A stretch of DNA of 64,000 bases from Acinetobacter calcoaceticus DSM 30006 = CIP 81.8 (GTDB lineage Bacteria > Pseudomonadota > Gammaproteobacteria > Pseudomonadales > Moraxellaceae): assembly GCF_000368965.1 (NCBI RefSeq), contig NZ_KB849779.1, positions 372,001 through 436,000 on the forward strand, written 5' to 3'. The notes under the pieces were generated by a model. It ran no database searches and was not told the DNA's origin. It worked only from the letters and a program-made list of their open reading frames with translations. Shown in pieces: positions 1 to 10,272 of the stretch. Position 1 is the first letter of the stretch; each line of letters opens with the position of its first letter. The position numbers were made by a program, and so were the translations under genes.

Positions 1-394
1 GAGCTGTGGTCTTTGGACAAAGCTCAGCAGCAGACGGATGACTCGATTCGTACCATTTTAAATAAAAACGTTTCCAGCCTGTTTTAAAGAACGAGTTAAA
101 ACCTAAGTCGTTATAAGTACTCGATGCTTTAATCCCACCTTGATCATATAAAGCTTTCGCTTCATCACGAATCATTTCCCAATTTTCATCCAACACTTTT
201 AAATCTTTAAAATGCTGAGTGTCGATATAAGGCTGATTCGGCACCTTTGAAAAGATGTACATTAAAAAGTTAATCGGTGCGAGTAAGGTTGAATGGTCAA
301 AAAATTGACGATAAAACGAGTGACGCACTTTGCCGCGATGTTGGATATACAATGCTGATATCACAAAAATCGCTAATATGATCCACTTAATCAT
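1..394 (-). CDS. lpxO: LpxO, lipid A acyl-chain beta-hydroxylase (5' part, cut by window edge)
   Basis: This reading frame begins at ATG 392-394 and runs off the left edge after about 131 codons. The protein starts MIKWIILAIF, a single membrane-anchoring helix at residues 2-16. It continues with stretches that match Salmonella LpxO as I remember it, namely GKVRHSFYRQFFDHSTLLAP, FSKVP, YNDLGFNSFFKTGWKRFYLK and LCPKTT. LpxO enzymes are Fe(II)/2-oxoglutarate-dependent hydroxylases of the aspartyl/asparaginyl beta-hydroxylase family. They add a 2-hydroxyl to a secondary acyl chain of lipid A at the inner membrane. The Fe-binding histidines would lie in the missing C-terminal part, so activity cannot be judged. 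The gene is transcribed away from fadB across a 570-bp AT-rich gap. Confidence 0.9.
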   Translation of the reverse strand, partial: MIKWIILAIFVISALYIQHRGKVRHSFYRQFFDHSTLLAPINFLMYIFSKVPNQPYIDTQHFKDLKVLDENWEMIRDEAKALYDQGGIKASSTYNDLGFNSFFKTGWKRFYLKWYESSHPSAAELCPKTTA

Positions 395-964
395 ATTGCT
401 ACTCTTTTAAAAGATTGGGGCAACTTCACCTTATATTTAAGGCAATAGAAACCGGAGATTTATTTAATTGGCGCAAATTTTAACAAAATTGACTTATAAA
501 AAGCCAATGTAAAAAATTAAGTCAAATGATAGAGATCATACTTTAAATAAAAAAAATAAATATACGTTATTTTTCCATAACTTTAAGGACTTAAAATTTA
601 TGCATATTCCTATTTTCTTTTATAGGCTATGACTTGAACAATTGACTTTTTTGACAAAAAGTTAAGCTTTAAAACTTAATCGTTTTTATATAAAAATTTG
701 ATAATTCCAATGCGTTATAAAGAAAAAATTAAATTAAAACAAATGACTTTGTTTTACACCTATCTTTATGATTTCTTTTATGCATTTACTAGAGATGAAT
801 TAAATAAAAAATAAGATGACCCTTGCGTCACGGCTTGATACAACTTGTCAGGTTTTTTTTAGATATAGTTATCGTAAGATTAGCGAAGCATAAATGTGTA
901 CCAAAGCTGTGCACACGCTTCATAACATCAATTTAGAAGTCCTCCAAAACCAAGGAGATCAGGC
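395..964. promoter_or_regulatory. lpxO-fadB divergent intergenic region
   Basis: This 570-bp AT-rich gap holds no convincing gene. It should carry the promoters of lpxO (leftward) and fadB (rightward). An interrupted inverted repeat, GAAGC at 885-889 with GTGT at 896-899 against ACAC at 913-916 with GCTTC at 917-921, lies just before fadB and could be an operator or a leader hairpin. A strong ribosome binding site (AAGGAG at 952-957) precedes fadB. I could not place a confident -35/-10 pair. Confidence 0.5.
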
Positions 965-3118
965 ATGATCCACGCTGGCAATGCCATTACCGTCCAAATG
1001 CTTTCGGACGGAATTGCAGAATTCCGCTTTGACTTACAAGGTGAGTCGGTCAATAAATTTAACCGTGCAACAATTGAAGATTTCCAAGCTGCTATTGCTG
1101 CGGTAAAAGCAAATAATGATATTAAAGGCTTAGTTGTTACCTCTGGCAAATCAACATTTATTGTTGGAGCAGACATTACCGAGTTTGGTGAAAATTTCGC
1201 TCAAGGTGAAAAAGCGATTGTTGACTGGCTTATGCCTGTTCACGAAATCTTCAATAGCTTTGAAGATTTAGACATTCCAAAAGTTGTTGCTATTAACGGT
1301 ATGGCGTTAGGTGGCGGTTTTGAAATGTGCTTAGTGTGTGACTATCGTGTGATGTCAGAAGCTGCACAAGTGGGCTTACCAGAAATTAAACTTGGTATTT
1401 ACCCAGGTTTTGGCGGTAGCGTACGTTTAAGCCGTGTTATAGGTATCGACAACGCGGTTGAATGGATGGCGATGGCTGCTCCTAAAAAACCGGCTGCTGC
1501 ATTAAAAGACGGTGCTGTAGATGCGGTTGTAGCTGCTGATAAATTACTTGATGCTGCAACAGATTTAGTTAAGCAAGCAATTTCTGGTCGTTTAAACTGG
1601 AAAGCAAAACGTCAAGAAAAACTTGATGCTGTAAAATTGAACCCGCTTGAACAAATGATGGCGTTCAACACAGCAAAAGGTGCTGTACTTGCTAAAGCGA
1701 ATCCTGCTCAATACCCTGCTCCAAAATTATTACTTGACTCATTACAAGCAGGTGCAAGCCTTGCGCGTGACGAAGCATTAAAAGCTGAAGCTGAAGGTTT
1801 TGCTAAAGCAGCAATTACTCCACAAGCTGGTGCATTGATTGGTTTATTCCTCAATGACCAAATTGTTAAGAAAACTGCTAAGAAACATGAAAAAGGTGCT
1901 CACCCTGTAAATCAAGCAGCTGTACTTGGCGCTGGTATCATGGGTGGTGGTATTGCTTACCAAGCGGCAAGCAAAGGCACTCCAATTATCATGAAAGATA
2001 TTGGTAATCCACAACTTGCTCTAGGTATGTCAGAAGCGAACAGCTTGTTAACTAAACAAGTTGAACGTAAGAAAATGAAACCTGCGCAAATGGGTGAAAC
2101 CCTTGCACGTATCCGCCCTACTTTAAGCTATGATGAGTTTAAAGAAGTCGACATCGTGATCGAAGCGGTTACAGAAAATCCAAAAGTTAAAGAAATCGTT
2201 CTTGCAGACACTGAAAAGCATGTTCGTGAAAACACGATTATTGCGTCTAACACGTCTACAATTTCAATTACACGTTTAGCGAAAGCATTACAACGTCCTG
2301 AAAACTTTGTTGGTATGCACTTCTTCAACCCAGTTCACATGATGCCATTGGTAGAAGTGATTCGTGGTGAAAAGACTTCTGAAGAAGCAATTGCAACAAC
2401 TGTTGTTCTCGCTCAAAAAATGGGTAAAACACCAATCGTTGTAAACGACTGCCCAGGGTTCTTGGTTAACCGCGTATTGTTCCCTTACTTTGGTGCATTT
2501 GACCTTCTTGTAAAAGACGGCGCAGACTTCCAGCAAGTTGACAATGTAATGTCTAAGTTTGGCTGGCCAATGGGTCCTGCTTACCTCATCGACGTTGTAG
2601 GTATCGACACTGGTGTACATGGTGCAGAAGTGATGGCTGAAGGTTTCCCAGACCGTATGAAGCCAGACTACAAAGGTTCAATCCAAGCAATGTACGAAGC
2701 TAAACGTCTTGGTCAAAAGAATGACGTTGGTTTCTACAAATACGAACTCGACAAGAAAGGCAAGAAAGCAAAAACTGTTGATCCAACAGCGTATGAAATC
2801 ATTGCTCCTTTCGTAACGGGTGAAAAACGCGAGTTTGATAACCAAGAAATCATTGACCGCATGATGCTTGCTTTCTGTAACGAAACAGTTCGTTGCTTAG
2901 AAGACAACATCGTTGCAACTGCAGCTGAAGCTGATATGGCAATGATTATGGGTGTAGGTTTCCCTCCATTCCGTGGTGGTCCATGTCGTTATATCGACCA
3001 AACAGGTGTTGCTGAATATGTTGCGCTTTGCGACAAATATGCACACTTAGGTAAGGCTTATGAAGCGCCACAAATGTTGCGTGACATGGCTGCTAACAAC
3101 AAAAAATTCTACGGTTAA
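965..3118 (+). CDS. fadB: FadB, fatty acid oxidation complex alpha subunit
   Basis: A 717-residue multifunctional enzyme of aerobic fatty acid beta-oxidation, with enoyl-CoA hydratase/isomerase and 3-hydroxyacyl-CoA dehydrogenase activities. It forms an alpha2beta2 complex with FadA in the cytosol. The N-terminal crotonase domain (about 1-190) shows the oxyanion-hole motif ALGGGFE and two candidate catalytic glutamates, E120 and E140. The NAD-binding fold begins with GAGIMGGG at 322-329. The dehydrogenase signature [15 protein letters not shown] follows, and a C-terminal dehydrogenase domain completes the protein. Length is close to E. coli FadB (729). The ATG at 965 follows AAGGAGATCAGGC, a good ribosome binding site. 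fadA begins 12 bp after the stop codon, so the pair is an operon. Confidence 0.97.
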   Translation: MIHAGNAITVQMLSDGIAEFRFDLQGESVNKFNRATIEDFQAAIAAVKANNDIKGLVVTSGKSTFIVGADITEFGENFAQGEKAIVDWLMPVHEIFNSFEDLDIPKVVAINGMALGGGFEMCLVCDYRVMSEAAQVGLPEIKLGIYPGFGGSVRLSRVIGIDNAVEWMAMAAPKKPAAALKDGAVDAVVAADKLLDAATDLVKQAISGRLNWKAKRQEKLDAVKLNPLEQMMAFNTAKGAVLAKANPAQYPAPKLLLDSLQAGASLARDEALKAEAEGFAKAAITPQAGALIGLFLNDQIVKKTAKKHEKGAHPVNQAAVLGAGIMGGGIAYQAASKGTPIIMKDIGNPQLALGMSEANSLLTKQVERKKMKPAQMGETLARIRPTLSYDEFKEVDIVIEAVTENPKVKEIVLADTEKHVRENTIIASNTSTISITRLAKALQRPENFVGMHFFNPVHMMPLVEVIRGEKTSEEAIATTVVLAQKMGKTPIVVNDCPGFLVNRVLFPYFGAFDLLVKDGADFQQVDNVMSKFGWPMGPAYLIDVVGIDTGVHGAEVMAEGFPDRMKPDYKGSIQAMYEAKRLGQKNDVGFYKYELDKKGKKAKTVDPTAYEIIAPFVTGEKREFDNQEIIDRMMLAFCNETVRCLEDNIVATAAEADMAMIMGVGFPPFRGGPCRYIDQTGVAEYVALCDKYAHLGKAYEAPQMLRDMAANNKKFYG

Positions 3119-3130
3119 GGAGCAACGTGA

Positions 3131-4303
<1,173 letters not shown>

Positions 4304-4325
4304 TTCTTAAATACTTCGTAAAAGA

Positions 4326-4352
4326 AATCCCCGCTTATGCGGGGATTTTTTT
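4326..4352. terminator. Bidirectional terminator between fadA and the convergent gene
   Basis: AATCCCCGC, loop TTAT, GCGGGGATT, then a run of T. The A-run before the stem on the other side also makes it work for the convergent minus-strand gene, whose stop codon lies in the T-run. Confidence 0.9.
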
Positions 4353-4842
4353 ATCGACCAGCTAATCCATTTTCGATTTTCTTCTGTAAATCTATAATAT
4401 CTTGAATATTCACTTTCATCGTACCCTCACGATAAGCATCAACATTACTTCGATTAATGTTCAAAGGTCTTAACATTTCAAAGATACCATTGGTTGGGTC
4501 AGAGGATTGTATTCCTCCTGCTACCGCTAAAATATATTCTTGCAGAAACGGAGAAAGTTGAGACAAATCTGGCTGCGCCATGACTGGCTGATAATCTACT
4601 GTAGTCATGCCTTCAGGGACTAAAGCATTCTGTATATCATAATGAGTTTTATACTCACGATGTTGCAGAGCCTGACGCACTTTTTTATCTTCTTGAAATG
4701 GTACAAACCCCACCTCTTCACGCAGCTCAGATTCAGCCATAACGCGAATTGTAGGTAACGTAGCGACCTCTTCAGCTTGAACAGTCGGCAACCCCATAAA
4801 AGCAAATGCAGCGATCAAAGCTGATTGTTTTAGAAAGTTCAT
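4351..4842 (-). CDS. Secreted protein of unknown function
   Basis: A 163-residue protein I do not recognise. The ATG at 4842 is preferred over an upstream TTG at 4854 because GGAG lies 10 bases before it. The N-terminus MNFLKQSALIAAFAFMGLPT ends in VQAEE, a clear Sec signal peptide with cleavage after AQA-like residues (about position 24). The mature part is acidic, without membrane segments or cysteines, and contains short predicted-helical stretches such as IQDIIDLQKKIENG near the C-terminus. It stands alone, convergent with fadA, and shares its terminator. It is probably periplasmic. No function is proposed. Confidence 0.75.
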   Translation of the reverse strand: MNFLKQSALIAAFAFMGLPTVQAEEVATLPTIRVMAESELREEVGFVPFQEDKKVRQALQHREYKTHYDIQNALVPEGMTTVDYQPVMAQPDLSQLSPFLQEYILAVAGGIQSSDPTNGIFEMLRPLNINRSNVDAYREGTMKVNIQDIIDLQKKIENGLAGR

Positions 4843-5121
4843 AACTTGCTCCAAAAATCAGTCACCCTATTCAAATTAAAAGATGATGATTAAATTAAAA
4901 GTATCTATAAATAGGCTACAACAAAGTCGAAGTCGATTCAGTAAGGCTCAGATAAACGGTAAATATAATTAAAATTTTTAATGTAATAGTAAGGTTCTTT
5001 ATAAAAATATTTTAGAAATTAGCCTGAATGTGACTAAGTCAGATCATACTGTTAGATTTAAATATTAAGATCTTTTGTTTATAGTCAGACTTTTATAAAT
5101 CCATTGAATTCAACAGAAATA

Positions 5122-5838
5122 ATGAACTTTAAAATATTAAATCAGAACATTCTCATGAGCTGCCTGCTAGTCAGTTTATTTCTCACTGGTTGTACGAGTA
5201 ATCGCGTTATTGGTGAAAGTACACGAGAGCTATTTACAAAATATGAGTCAGGCCATGAATGGATCACTTTAGTTGAGGATGATGTAATGGCATTCGGAAA
5301 GCCATCAATATCTCTCCCTAATGAACCGGAGAACAGTATTGTCATCGCAGGTAAAAAATATAGTTATGTCATTAGTAAAGGCGGTAACGATTTCATTCAA
5401 TTAATTAACCAGTTAAATCCACAATATATTCAAATAAGTAATGATCTGGATTTTATTGCACCTGCTTCCAACAGTAACCATTTTAGCGGGCACATGAGAT
5501 TTTCTTATAATCCGCCTCATGGAAAACTGAATGAAAAGGAACTAGCTTTATTCAAACAATATGGCGTGGTTCAGTGTGACTGCACAGAAAAATTAGAATC
5601 ACATAAATTTGATCTTAATCTTGAAGGAACTGTTTATCCTCCTGTAAACAATCTTAAAACAATAACCCATTTATCTAAGCCCTATCACGTCAGAATCAAA
5701 TATCTTCACGATAAAAGCGGAAAAGTGTCCTTATCAACTAAGGAGAAGTTAGCAAACTTGCCATTACTTCCTTTTGCCTTAACTTTCGATGTAATTGTAT
5801 TACCTTCTAAAATATTGGGTGTCCTTTATCAGCCTTAA
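5122..5838 (+). CDS. Putative lipoprotein of unknown function
   Basis: A 238-residue protein starting at ATG 5122. An in-frame TTG at 5104 would add six residues, with no better ribosome site. The N-terminus MNFKILNQNILMSCLLVSLF is followed by LTGC, a lipobox that places the acylated cysteine at residue 24. The mature region has a paired Cys-Asp-Cys (QCDC). A hydrophobic stretch near the C-terminus (LPLLPFALTFDVIVLP) resembles the C-terminal segment of small YceK-like lipoproteins, but I would not assign that family from this alone. It is monocistronic and ends at a bidirectional terminator shared with the following convergent gene. Confidence 0.7.
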   Translation: MNFKILNQNILMSCLLVSLFLTGCTSNRVIGESTRELFTKYESGHEWITLVEDDVMAFGKPSISLPNEPENSIVIAGKKYSYVISKGGNDFIQLINQLNPQYIQISNDLDFIAPASNSNHFSGHMRFSYNPPHGKLNEKELALFKQYGVVQCDCTEKLESHKFDLNLEGTVYPPVNNLKTITHLSKPYHVRIKYLHDKSGKVSLSTKEKLANLPLLPFALTFDVIVLPSKILGVLYQP

Positions 5839-5875
5839 TAAACTTTCAATGACAATAATGAGTTTTCAAAAAGTA

Positions 5876-5903
5876 AAATCCCCGATCAATACGGGGATTT
5901 TTA
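5876..5903. terminator. Bidirectional terminator
   Basis: AAATCCCCG, seven-base loop, CGGGGATTT and a T-run. It sits between the lipoprotein gene and the convergent hydrolase gene, whose stop codon starts at the next base. Confidence 0.88.
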
Positions 5904-6548
5904 TTAGTTCTCTAACATCTCTTTTAAAGAATTCACGACTTGTGGAAACGTCGTATAAGCTTCCCTTCCTAAAAAATGCCCGCCATTTGGTACTGTAATG
6001 TACGGCGCATCAATTTCTTTAGCGAATTGAATCGTAAGTTTTGGTGGAACCAAATCATCATTATCAGACAAATACACAAGCTTTTTCTTTATACGATGAA
6101 AGTAACTCGTGTCGACTTTGCTTTTTGTTATATAAGCATCGAGTGGAGAAAAATCTGAAATAGTTCCAGAAAATCCGGATACTAAAATCATTCCACCAAT
6201 GTTTTGATAATCATGTCTTTGTAAAAAGTGCAGTAACGTAATCACTCCTAAACTGTGTGCAACAAAATAGGTATTTTCATCCACACTAGGGATCTGTTGA
6301 TCTAAAACCTTCTGCCAAGCATCCACATCTGGATGCTCAGAATCTGGAAATGGAATTAAGGTAACCGTTGTATGTTCGTCTTCTATTTGATGTTTTAAAT
6401 CTAAAAACCAATGATCATCTATAGAAGCTGAATAACCATGAAGTACAAATATTTGACGCATGTTGTTCTCCCGAAGTTCAATTGTTTTGGCATTTGCAAC
6501 AAATGACATGAAGCCGAATAACACCAATAAAATGAGTTTTCTAATCAT
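5904..6548 (-). CDS. RBBP9/YdeN-like serine alpha/beta hydrolase
   Basis: A 214-residue small alpha/beta hydrolase. In the long version the nucleophile is S99 in VAHSLG, the acid is probably D164 in SDNDDLVP, and the histidine is H191 in GGHF. The oxyanion strand is IFVLHGYS. This triad arrangement fits the RBBP9/YdeN family, whose substrates are mostly unknown. Two starts are possible. ATG 6548 gives a plausible signal peptide (RKLILLVLFGFMSFVANA). ATG 6461 lacks it but has a much better ribosome site (GGGAG, eight bases upstream) and would give a cytosolic 185-residue protein like most family members. It is transcribed divergently from a MerR regulator and is the likely target of that regulator. 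Confidence 0.82.
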   Translation of the reverse strand: MIRKLILLVLFGFMSFVANAKTIELRENNMRQIFVLHGYSASIDDHWFLDLKHQIEDEHTTVTLIPFPDSEHPDVDAWQKVLDQQIPSVDENTYFVAHSLGVITLLHFLQRHDYQNIGGMILVSGFSGTISDFSPLDAYITKSKVDTSYFHRIKKKLVYLSDNDDLVPPKLTIQFAKEIDAPYITVPNGGHFLGREAYTTFPQVVNSLKEMLEN

Positions 6549-6578
6549 GGAACAAGTACCATTTTGAAAGATATAAAC

Positions 6579-6610
6579 ATGCTAAACTATGACACCGATG
6601 TTAAGGTCAA
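6579..6610 (-). promoter_or_regulatory. MerR-type long-spacer promoter for the hydrolase gene
   Basis: On the minus strand, -35 TTGACC (6605-6610) is followed by a 20-bp spacer and TAGCAT as -10 (6579-6584). A 19-20-bp spacer is the hallmark of promoters activated by MerR-family proteins. The spacer holds an imperfect dyad (ACCTTAACAT / GTGTCATAGT). It lies between the hydrolase and the divergent merR-like gene. Confidence 0.6.
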
Positions 6611-6619
6611 CCCTATTTT

Positions 6620-6985
6620 ATGAACCTTGCCAAAGTTGCCGAACTCACAAAAGTAAGCCCTCGTATGCTGCGTTATTATGAGAGTTTAGGGCTTATACAG
6701 CCTCATCGGGCGAGTAATAACTATCGAAGTTATACGCAAAAAGATATTGAAAATATTAAGAAAATTAAAATATTAAATGATGCAGGAATGAATCTAAAAG
6801 ACATTCAGGTCTTGTTGCCTTGTTTTGATTTAGATGAACGCGTATTTACGCTGTGTTCAGTAGTTCAAGAAAAGCTGCAAACTGAGCTCGTGCACGTGTC
6901 CCAGCAGTTAATCAAACTACAAACTTCTCAAAGTTTATTACAATCTTTTTTAACTAAAGGAAAAGCTAAGAGCACCAATCCATAA
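6620..6985 (+). CDS. MerR-family transcriptional regulator
   Basis: A 121-residue regulator. The N-terminal winged-helix motif is canonical: LAKVAELTKVSPRMLRYYES, then GLIQPHR and NNYRSY. A dimerisation helix follows (about 78-110). Two cysteines, C68 in LLPCF and C79 in TLCS, are present. They do not form the metal-site patterns of MerR, CueR or ZntR, so a redox, aldehyde or small-molecule signal is as likely as a metal. The ATG lies only 71 bp from the divergent hydrolase start, with the long-spacer promoter between them. Such an arrangement normally means the regulator controls the divergent gene and itself. The start is supported by alignment of the HTH, which begins at residue 2. Confidence 0.9.
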   Translation: MNLAKVAELTKVSPRMLRYYESLGLIQPHRASNNYRSYTQKDIENIKKIKILNDAGMNLKDIQVLLPCFDLDERVFTLCSVVQEKLQTELVHVSQQLIKLQTSQSLLQSFLTKGKAKSTNP

Positions 6986-7006
6986 ATTTTGATGCTCACG
7001 TTCAAT

Positions 7007-7765
7007 TTATTCTTTTAAATCTCCCTCTAATGCAGCTACGTTCCTTTTCTTAATTTTCTCAACTTTTGCATTCAGCTTTAAAACATCTTGGTAAAGCTGG
7101 TTAAATTTTTTGACTTGGGCATTTTCATGAAAAAAAATCATTTGGTCTTTCTTTTGCCATGGATAGTTTTTTAGAAGTTTAAACATTTCTTCTGCTTTAT
7201 CTAAAATTTGCAGTTCAATCATAAAAATTGCGTGATCTTGATCAGCCTTTTGTTGAGACCCCAATTTCATTTCCAGCAGTTGCCTCATCTCTGCATCCAC
7301 AGATAATTCCTGAACTTTTGCTAAGAAAGTTTTATGAATTTTTTCATATTGAGTTTGATATTTATCTGAAGCCGTACGAACATCGGCTAACATTTTTTCT
7401 GTTTCCACATACTTCTGTTTTTTATCAAGATCTAAACGATCAACATTTAAAAAAGTATCCCACTTGGCTGCTTTTAATTCTCTTAAATATTCATTACGTG
7501 CATTTATATTTTGAATCCAATAACTTAAGAGAAATTCTGAAATTTGCTTATAGTGACCTGCCAAACGTTTATCGTGAATATCAAGTTGGATGGGCTTAGA
7601 CCAGTCTTGTGCTTGGTCATAAAGCTGGTTCATTTTTTCAGTCATGACCACATCAAACATTTGGCTACTGTCTTTGGCCTGTTGCTGTTTGATATGTTGA
7701 TAGGTGAAAAAAATAATACTCGTGATAACAACCAGACTTGCAATTGCAATCAAAACTCGGCGCAT
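7007..7765 (-). CDS. Membrane-anchored coiled-coil protein of unknown function
   Basis: A 252-residue protein with no family I recognise. ATG 7765 is chosen because AGGAGG sits five bases upstream; the in-frame GTG six bases earlier overlaps that site. The N-terminus MRRVLIAIASLVVITSIIFF is a single membrane anchor followed by QHIKQQQ. The remainder is highly charged and helical, rich in Lys, Gln and Glu, and should form extended coiled coils facing the periplasm. Its stop lies about 20 bp from the merR stop (convergent), with no strong hairpin between them. Confidence 0.7.
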   Translation of the reverse strand: MRRVLIAIASLVVITSIIFFTYQHIKQQQAKDSSQMFDVVMTEKMNQLYDQAQDWSKPIQLDIHDKRLAGHYKQISEFLLSYWIQNINARNEYLRELKAAKWDTFLNVDRLDLDKKQKYVETEKMLADVRTASDKYQTQYEKIHKTFLAKVQELSVDAEMRQLLEMKLGSQQKADQDHAIFMIELQILDKAEEMFKLLKNYPWQKKDQMIFFHENAQVKKFNQLYQDVLKLNAKVEKIKKRNVAALEGDLKE

Positions 7766-7943
7766 ACACACCTCCTATTTCCCTTCTTATAGTTTTGCTC
7801 TTTATAGTTATGAAATAGAGCTTATATCTTCTTTATATGCCATTTATTTCACAATACGCAACACTCTATTCGCTATTCAAAGCTTTAAATCCTTGTACAT
7901 CATCCCTATTATGATGGGTAATTAAAATTTATGAGATTCTCCC

Positions 7944-8645
7944 ATGCGTGTTGATGTCTGGTCTGATGTAGTTTGTCCTTTCTGTTATATCGGCAAAAAA
8001 CGCCTTGAACATGTAGCTGCTGAAGCAGGTATTGAGCTTGAAATTCACTGGCATAGTTTTGAATTAGATCCTGATGCACCAGCAAAACATGACACATCCA
8101 ATACAGAACGTTTGGCTAAAAAATACGGCCGCACCTATGAAGAGATGGAAGAAATGGAGCGCAATATTGCGGCCATGGCTGCCTCTGAAGGTATTGATTT
8201 CCAATGGCAAAAGGCTAACTCTGGCAATAGTTTCAATGCACACCGTATTATTCACCTTGCACAAAGCAAAGGCTTAGGCAACCAAGCAAAAGAAGCTTTT
8301 TTTCATGCTTATATGACCGAAGGTTTGGCAATTGGTGAACGTGAGGTTGTTGAAGAAATCGCTTCTCGTATTGGTCTTGATAATGCCGAAGTTGAATTTG
8401 TATTAGATACAAATGAACTATCTGACTTTGTTCGTCATGACGAAAAAATTGCGAAAGAGCAGTTAAATGTTACTGGCGTGCCTTTTTTTGTATTTGATCA
8501 AAGAATTGCGCTTGCAGGTGCTCAACCACGTGAAGTCTTTTTAAACGTCTTAGAGCAAGCACAGCTCAAAGCAAATGCTGAAGAAGTTGAACAGGATGAT
8601 GCGGCTGTTTGTAATGATGAATCATGTGATATTCCACAGAAATAA
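7944..8645 (+). CDS. FrnE-like DsbA-family oxidoreductase
   Basis: A 233-residue thioredoxin-fold protein of the DsbA/FrnE group (2-hydroxychromene-2-carboxylate isomerase/DsbA-like). It begins MRVDVWSDVVCPFC, with the redox motif CPFC at 11-14 right at the N-terminus. It carries the family strand WHSFELDPDAP, a helical insertion, and the cis-Pro loop in VTGVPFFVFDQR. There is no signal peptide, so it acts in the cytosol, unlike DsbA. Homologues such as Deinococcus FrnE are disulfide isomerases linked to oxidative stress. The C-terminal tail has two extra cysteines (VCNDESC). It is monocistronic, and a terminator lies about 185 bp downstream. Confidence 0.9.
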   Translation: MRVDVWSDVVCPFCYIGKKRLEHVAAEAGIELEIHWHSFELDPDAPAKHDTSNTERLAKKYGRTYEEMEEMERNIAAMAASEGIDFQWQKANSGNSFNAHRIIHLAQSKGLGNQAKEAFFHAYMTEGLAIGEREVVEEIASRIGLDNAEVEFVLDTNELSDFVRHDEKIAKEQLNVTGVPFFVFDQRIALAGAQPREVFLNVLEQAQLKANAEEVEQDDAAVCNDESCDIPQK

Positions 8646-9004
8646 ATCAGCACAATTAAAAGTGTGATTAAATCGTATGTTTTATCACCATTTTAGCAAT
8701 AGAGCGTTCTAAAAAAAGAACTATCCAATTGTTTAAAATCAGTTTATCATTGCCGCTTAGAATATTCGCGCTGTAATGTTCTGTTTTTTATGTGTTTAAT
8801 GATCGGAATTTGAAGTTTCCTTGATCTATCATCCCCCTTAACTGGGGGATTTTTTTATGTAAAAATAATCGCTACTAGCTTAAACTTTTTAATTTATTTC
8901 AAATATGTAAGAAAAGTTAAATTTACTTAACTTTTGTGTCTCCCTCTTGATTTTATTAGAAAAATCAACAAAAGTGGAAACAACAACAAAACATAAAGAT
9001 AGAT
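8646..9004 (+). other. Intergenic region with candidate sRNA ending at a strong terminator
   Basis: This 359-bp gap has no ORF. It contains a small hairpin (GGAA TTTGAAG TTTCC) at about 8806-8821, then an intrinsic terminator at 8831-8856. The terminator is some 185 bp after the oxidoreductase stop. It could end that mRNA or an independent small RNA starting around 8760-8790. The following gene's promoter must lie between about 8860 and 9000. Confidence 0.4.
8831..8856 (+). terminator. Intrinsic terminator
   Basis: ATCCCCC, six-base loop, GGGGGAT and a T-run; plus-strand orientation. Confidence 0.88.
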
Positions 9005-10147
9005 ATGAAAACATTTCACGTAATGCCGTACCGGCAGCTTTTTGCACTTTTAACGCTTGGGTTTGGTTCGGTGTGCATAACTCATGCAGAGGCAACTCAT
9101 ACTTCTTCAACTCAAATGGTCGAAGGTTCAAGCTCTGGAGTCCAAACCGAAGCCACAACGGATGAAAATCTTCTAGATCAGATTCCGCGCTGGGTAGATG
9201 CGACCCCCACCATTTTTCCAGAGCAGTCTAATCAACCTATTGTTCCACCTACCGAACAAACAGAAGATCAAACATGGGTTGACCGTAAACAAAAGAACAT
9301 TCGTCATTGGGCCGATCGTACTTCTGAAAAAATTGATAACTGGTTTGGTGAAGTCGATCCACAGAAACCTGCTACAGCAACCATCCGCGTAATGGTCGAT
9401 AACTATTGGAATGAATACGATAACTTTGAAATTAAGCCCAGAATTCGCGGTAGGATTAAGCTACCTACTCTAGAAAAACGTCTAAGCGTCGTGTTTGGTG
9501 ATGACTCTTTAGATAACGAATTTGATAATAGCCCAGCCAATATTAACCAGAACCCGAATCAAGATTCAAATAAGAAGCTAGATGGTAAGCAAACTCGAGA
9601 TGACAACAGTTCAATCGCATTACGTTGGTCAGATTTCTCGAAAAAATTGCCTTTTGAAACAGATGCTGACTTAGGTATTCGTTCTGGAGACGATATTTAC
9701 GTTCGTTTAAAAGCATCGAGAGATTGGCAACTCCGTAATGATTTTAAGTTTTATGCTGAGCAAATTTATCGTTATGGCATAGACAGCGAAAACTACTTAC
9801 GTACTAATCTTGAACTTACACATGCCAAACCAAACCACCCGATTTTATCGAATCAGTTCAGCTTAACCTATGCCGATGACCAAGACGATGATTTAGAATG
9901 GGAAAACCGGACTTTCCGCCAACATAGTTTCTTTGCAAATAACCGTTTTAACTACGGTATTTATACCAGTGGTTATTACAGCGACAATGACTTGCGCCTA
10001 AATAGTTGGGGGCCTTTTGTTTCATGGCGCCAACCCGTTTTGCGTGAATGGTTCTTTGTTCAGGGAGATGTAAATTACATTAATGATCACCGCGAAGATC
10101 GCAATCATTATGTAAGCACATTCTTACGCCTAGAAGCACTTTTCTAA
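9005..10147 (+). CDS. Putative outer-membrane beta-barrel protein, first of two tandem paralogues
   Basis: A 380-residue exported protein I do not recognise by name. The N-terminus (MKTFHVMPYRQLFALLTLGF, then VCITHAEA) is a signal peptide ending near residue 30. A low-complexity Thr/Gln/Glu region (about 31-80) precedes HWADRTSEKIDNWFGEVDPQ. From about residue 120 the chain shows alternating amphipathic strands with periodic aromatics. It ends in RLEALF, a terminal Phe typical of proteins inserted by the BAM machinery. Most of the last 180 residues are shared with the next gene (NSWGPFVSWRQPVLREWFF against NSWGPYISWRQPVWRNWLF). The function is unknown. Confidence 0.72.
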   Translation: MKTFHVMPYRQLFALLTLGFGSVCITHAEATHTSSTQMVEGSSSGVQTEATTDENLLDQIPRWVDATPTIFPEQSNQPIVPPTEQTEDQTWVDRKQKNIRHWADRTSEKIDNWFGEVDPQKPATATIRVMVDNYWNEYDNFEIKPRIRGRIKLPTLEKRLSVVFGDDSLDNEFDNSPANINQNPNQDSNKKLDGKQTRDDNSSIALRWSDFSKKLPFETDADLGIRSGDDIYVRLKASRDWQLRNDFKFYAEQIYRYGIDSENYLRTNLELTHAKPNHPILSNQFSLTYADDQDDDLEWENRTFRQHSFFANNRFNYGIYTSGYYSDNDLRLNSWGPFVSWRQPVLREWFFVQGDVNYINDHREDRNHYVSTFLRLEALF

Positions 10148-10272
10148 ACTCATTAAGATCACCTTGGAACCTCATCCAAGGTGATCAATAATAAAATTTT
10201 TAAATAAAAATTTAAGCTTCGCATCTTAAGATATTGTTCTAATTTTCAATTTTGATTCTTGTCTTTAGAAAA

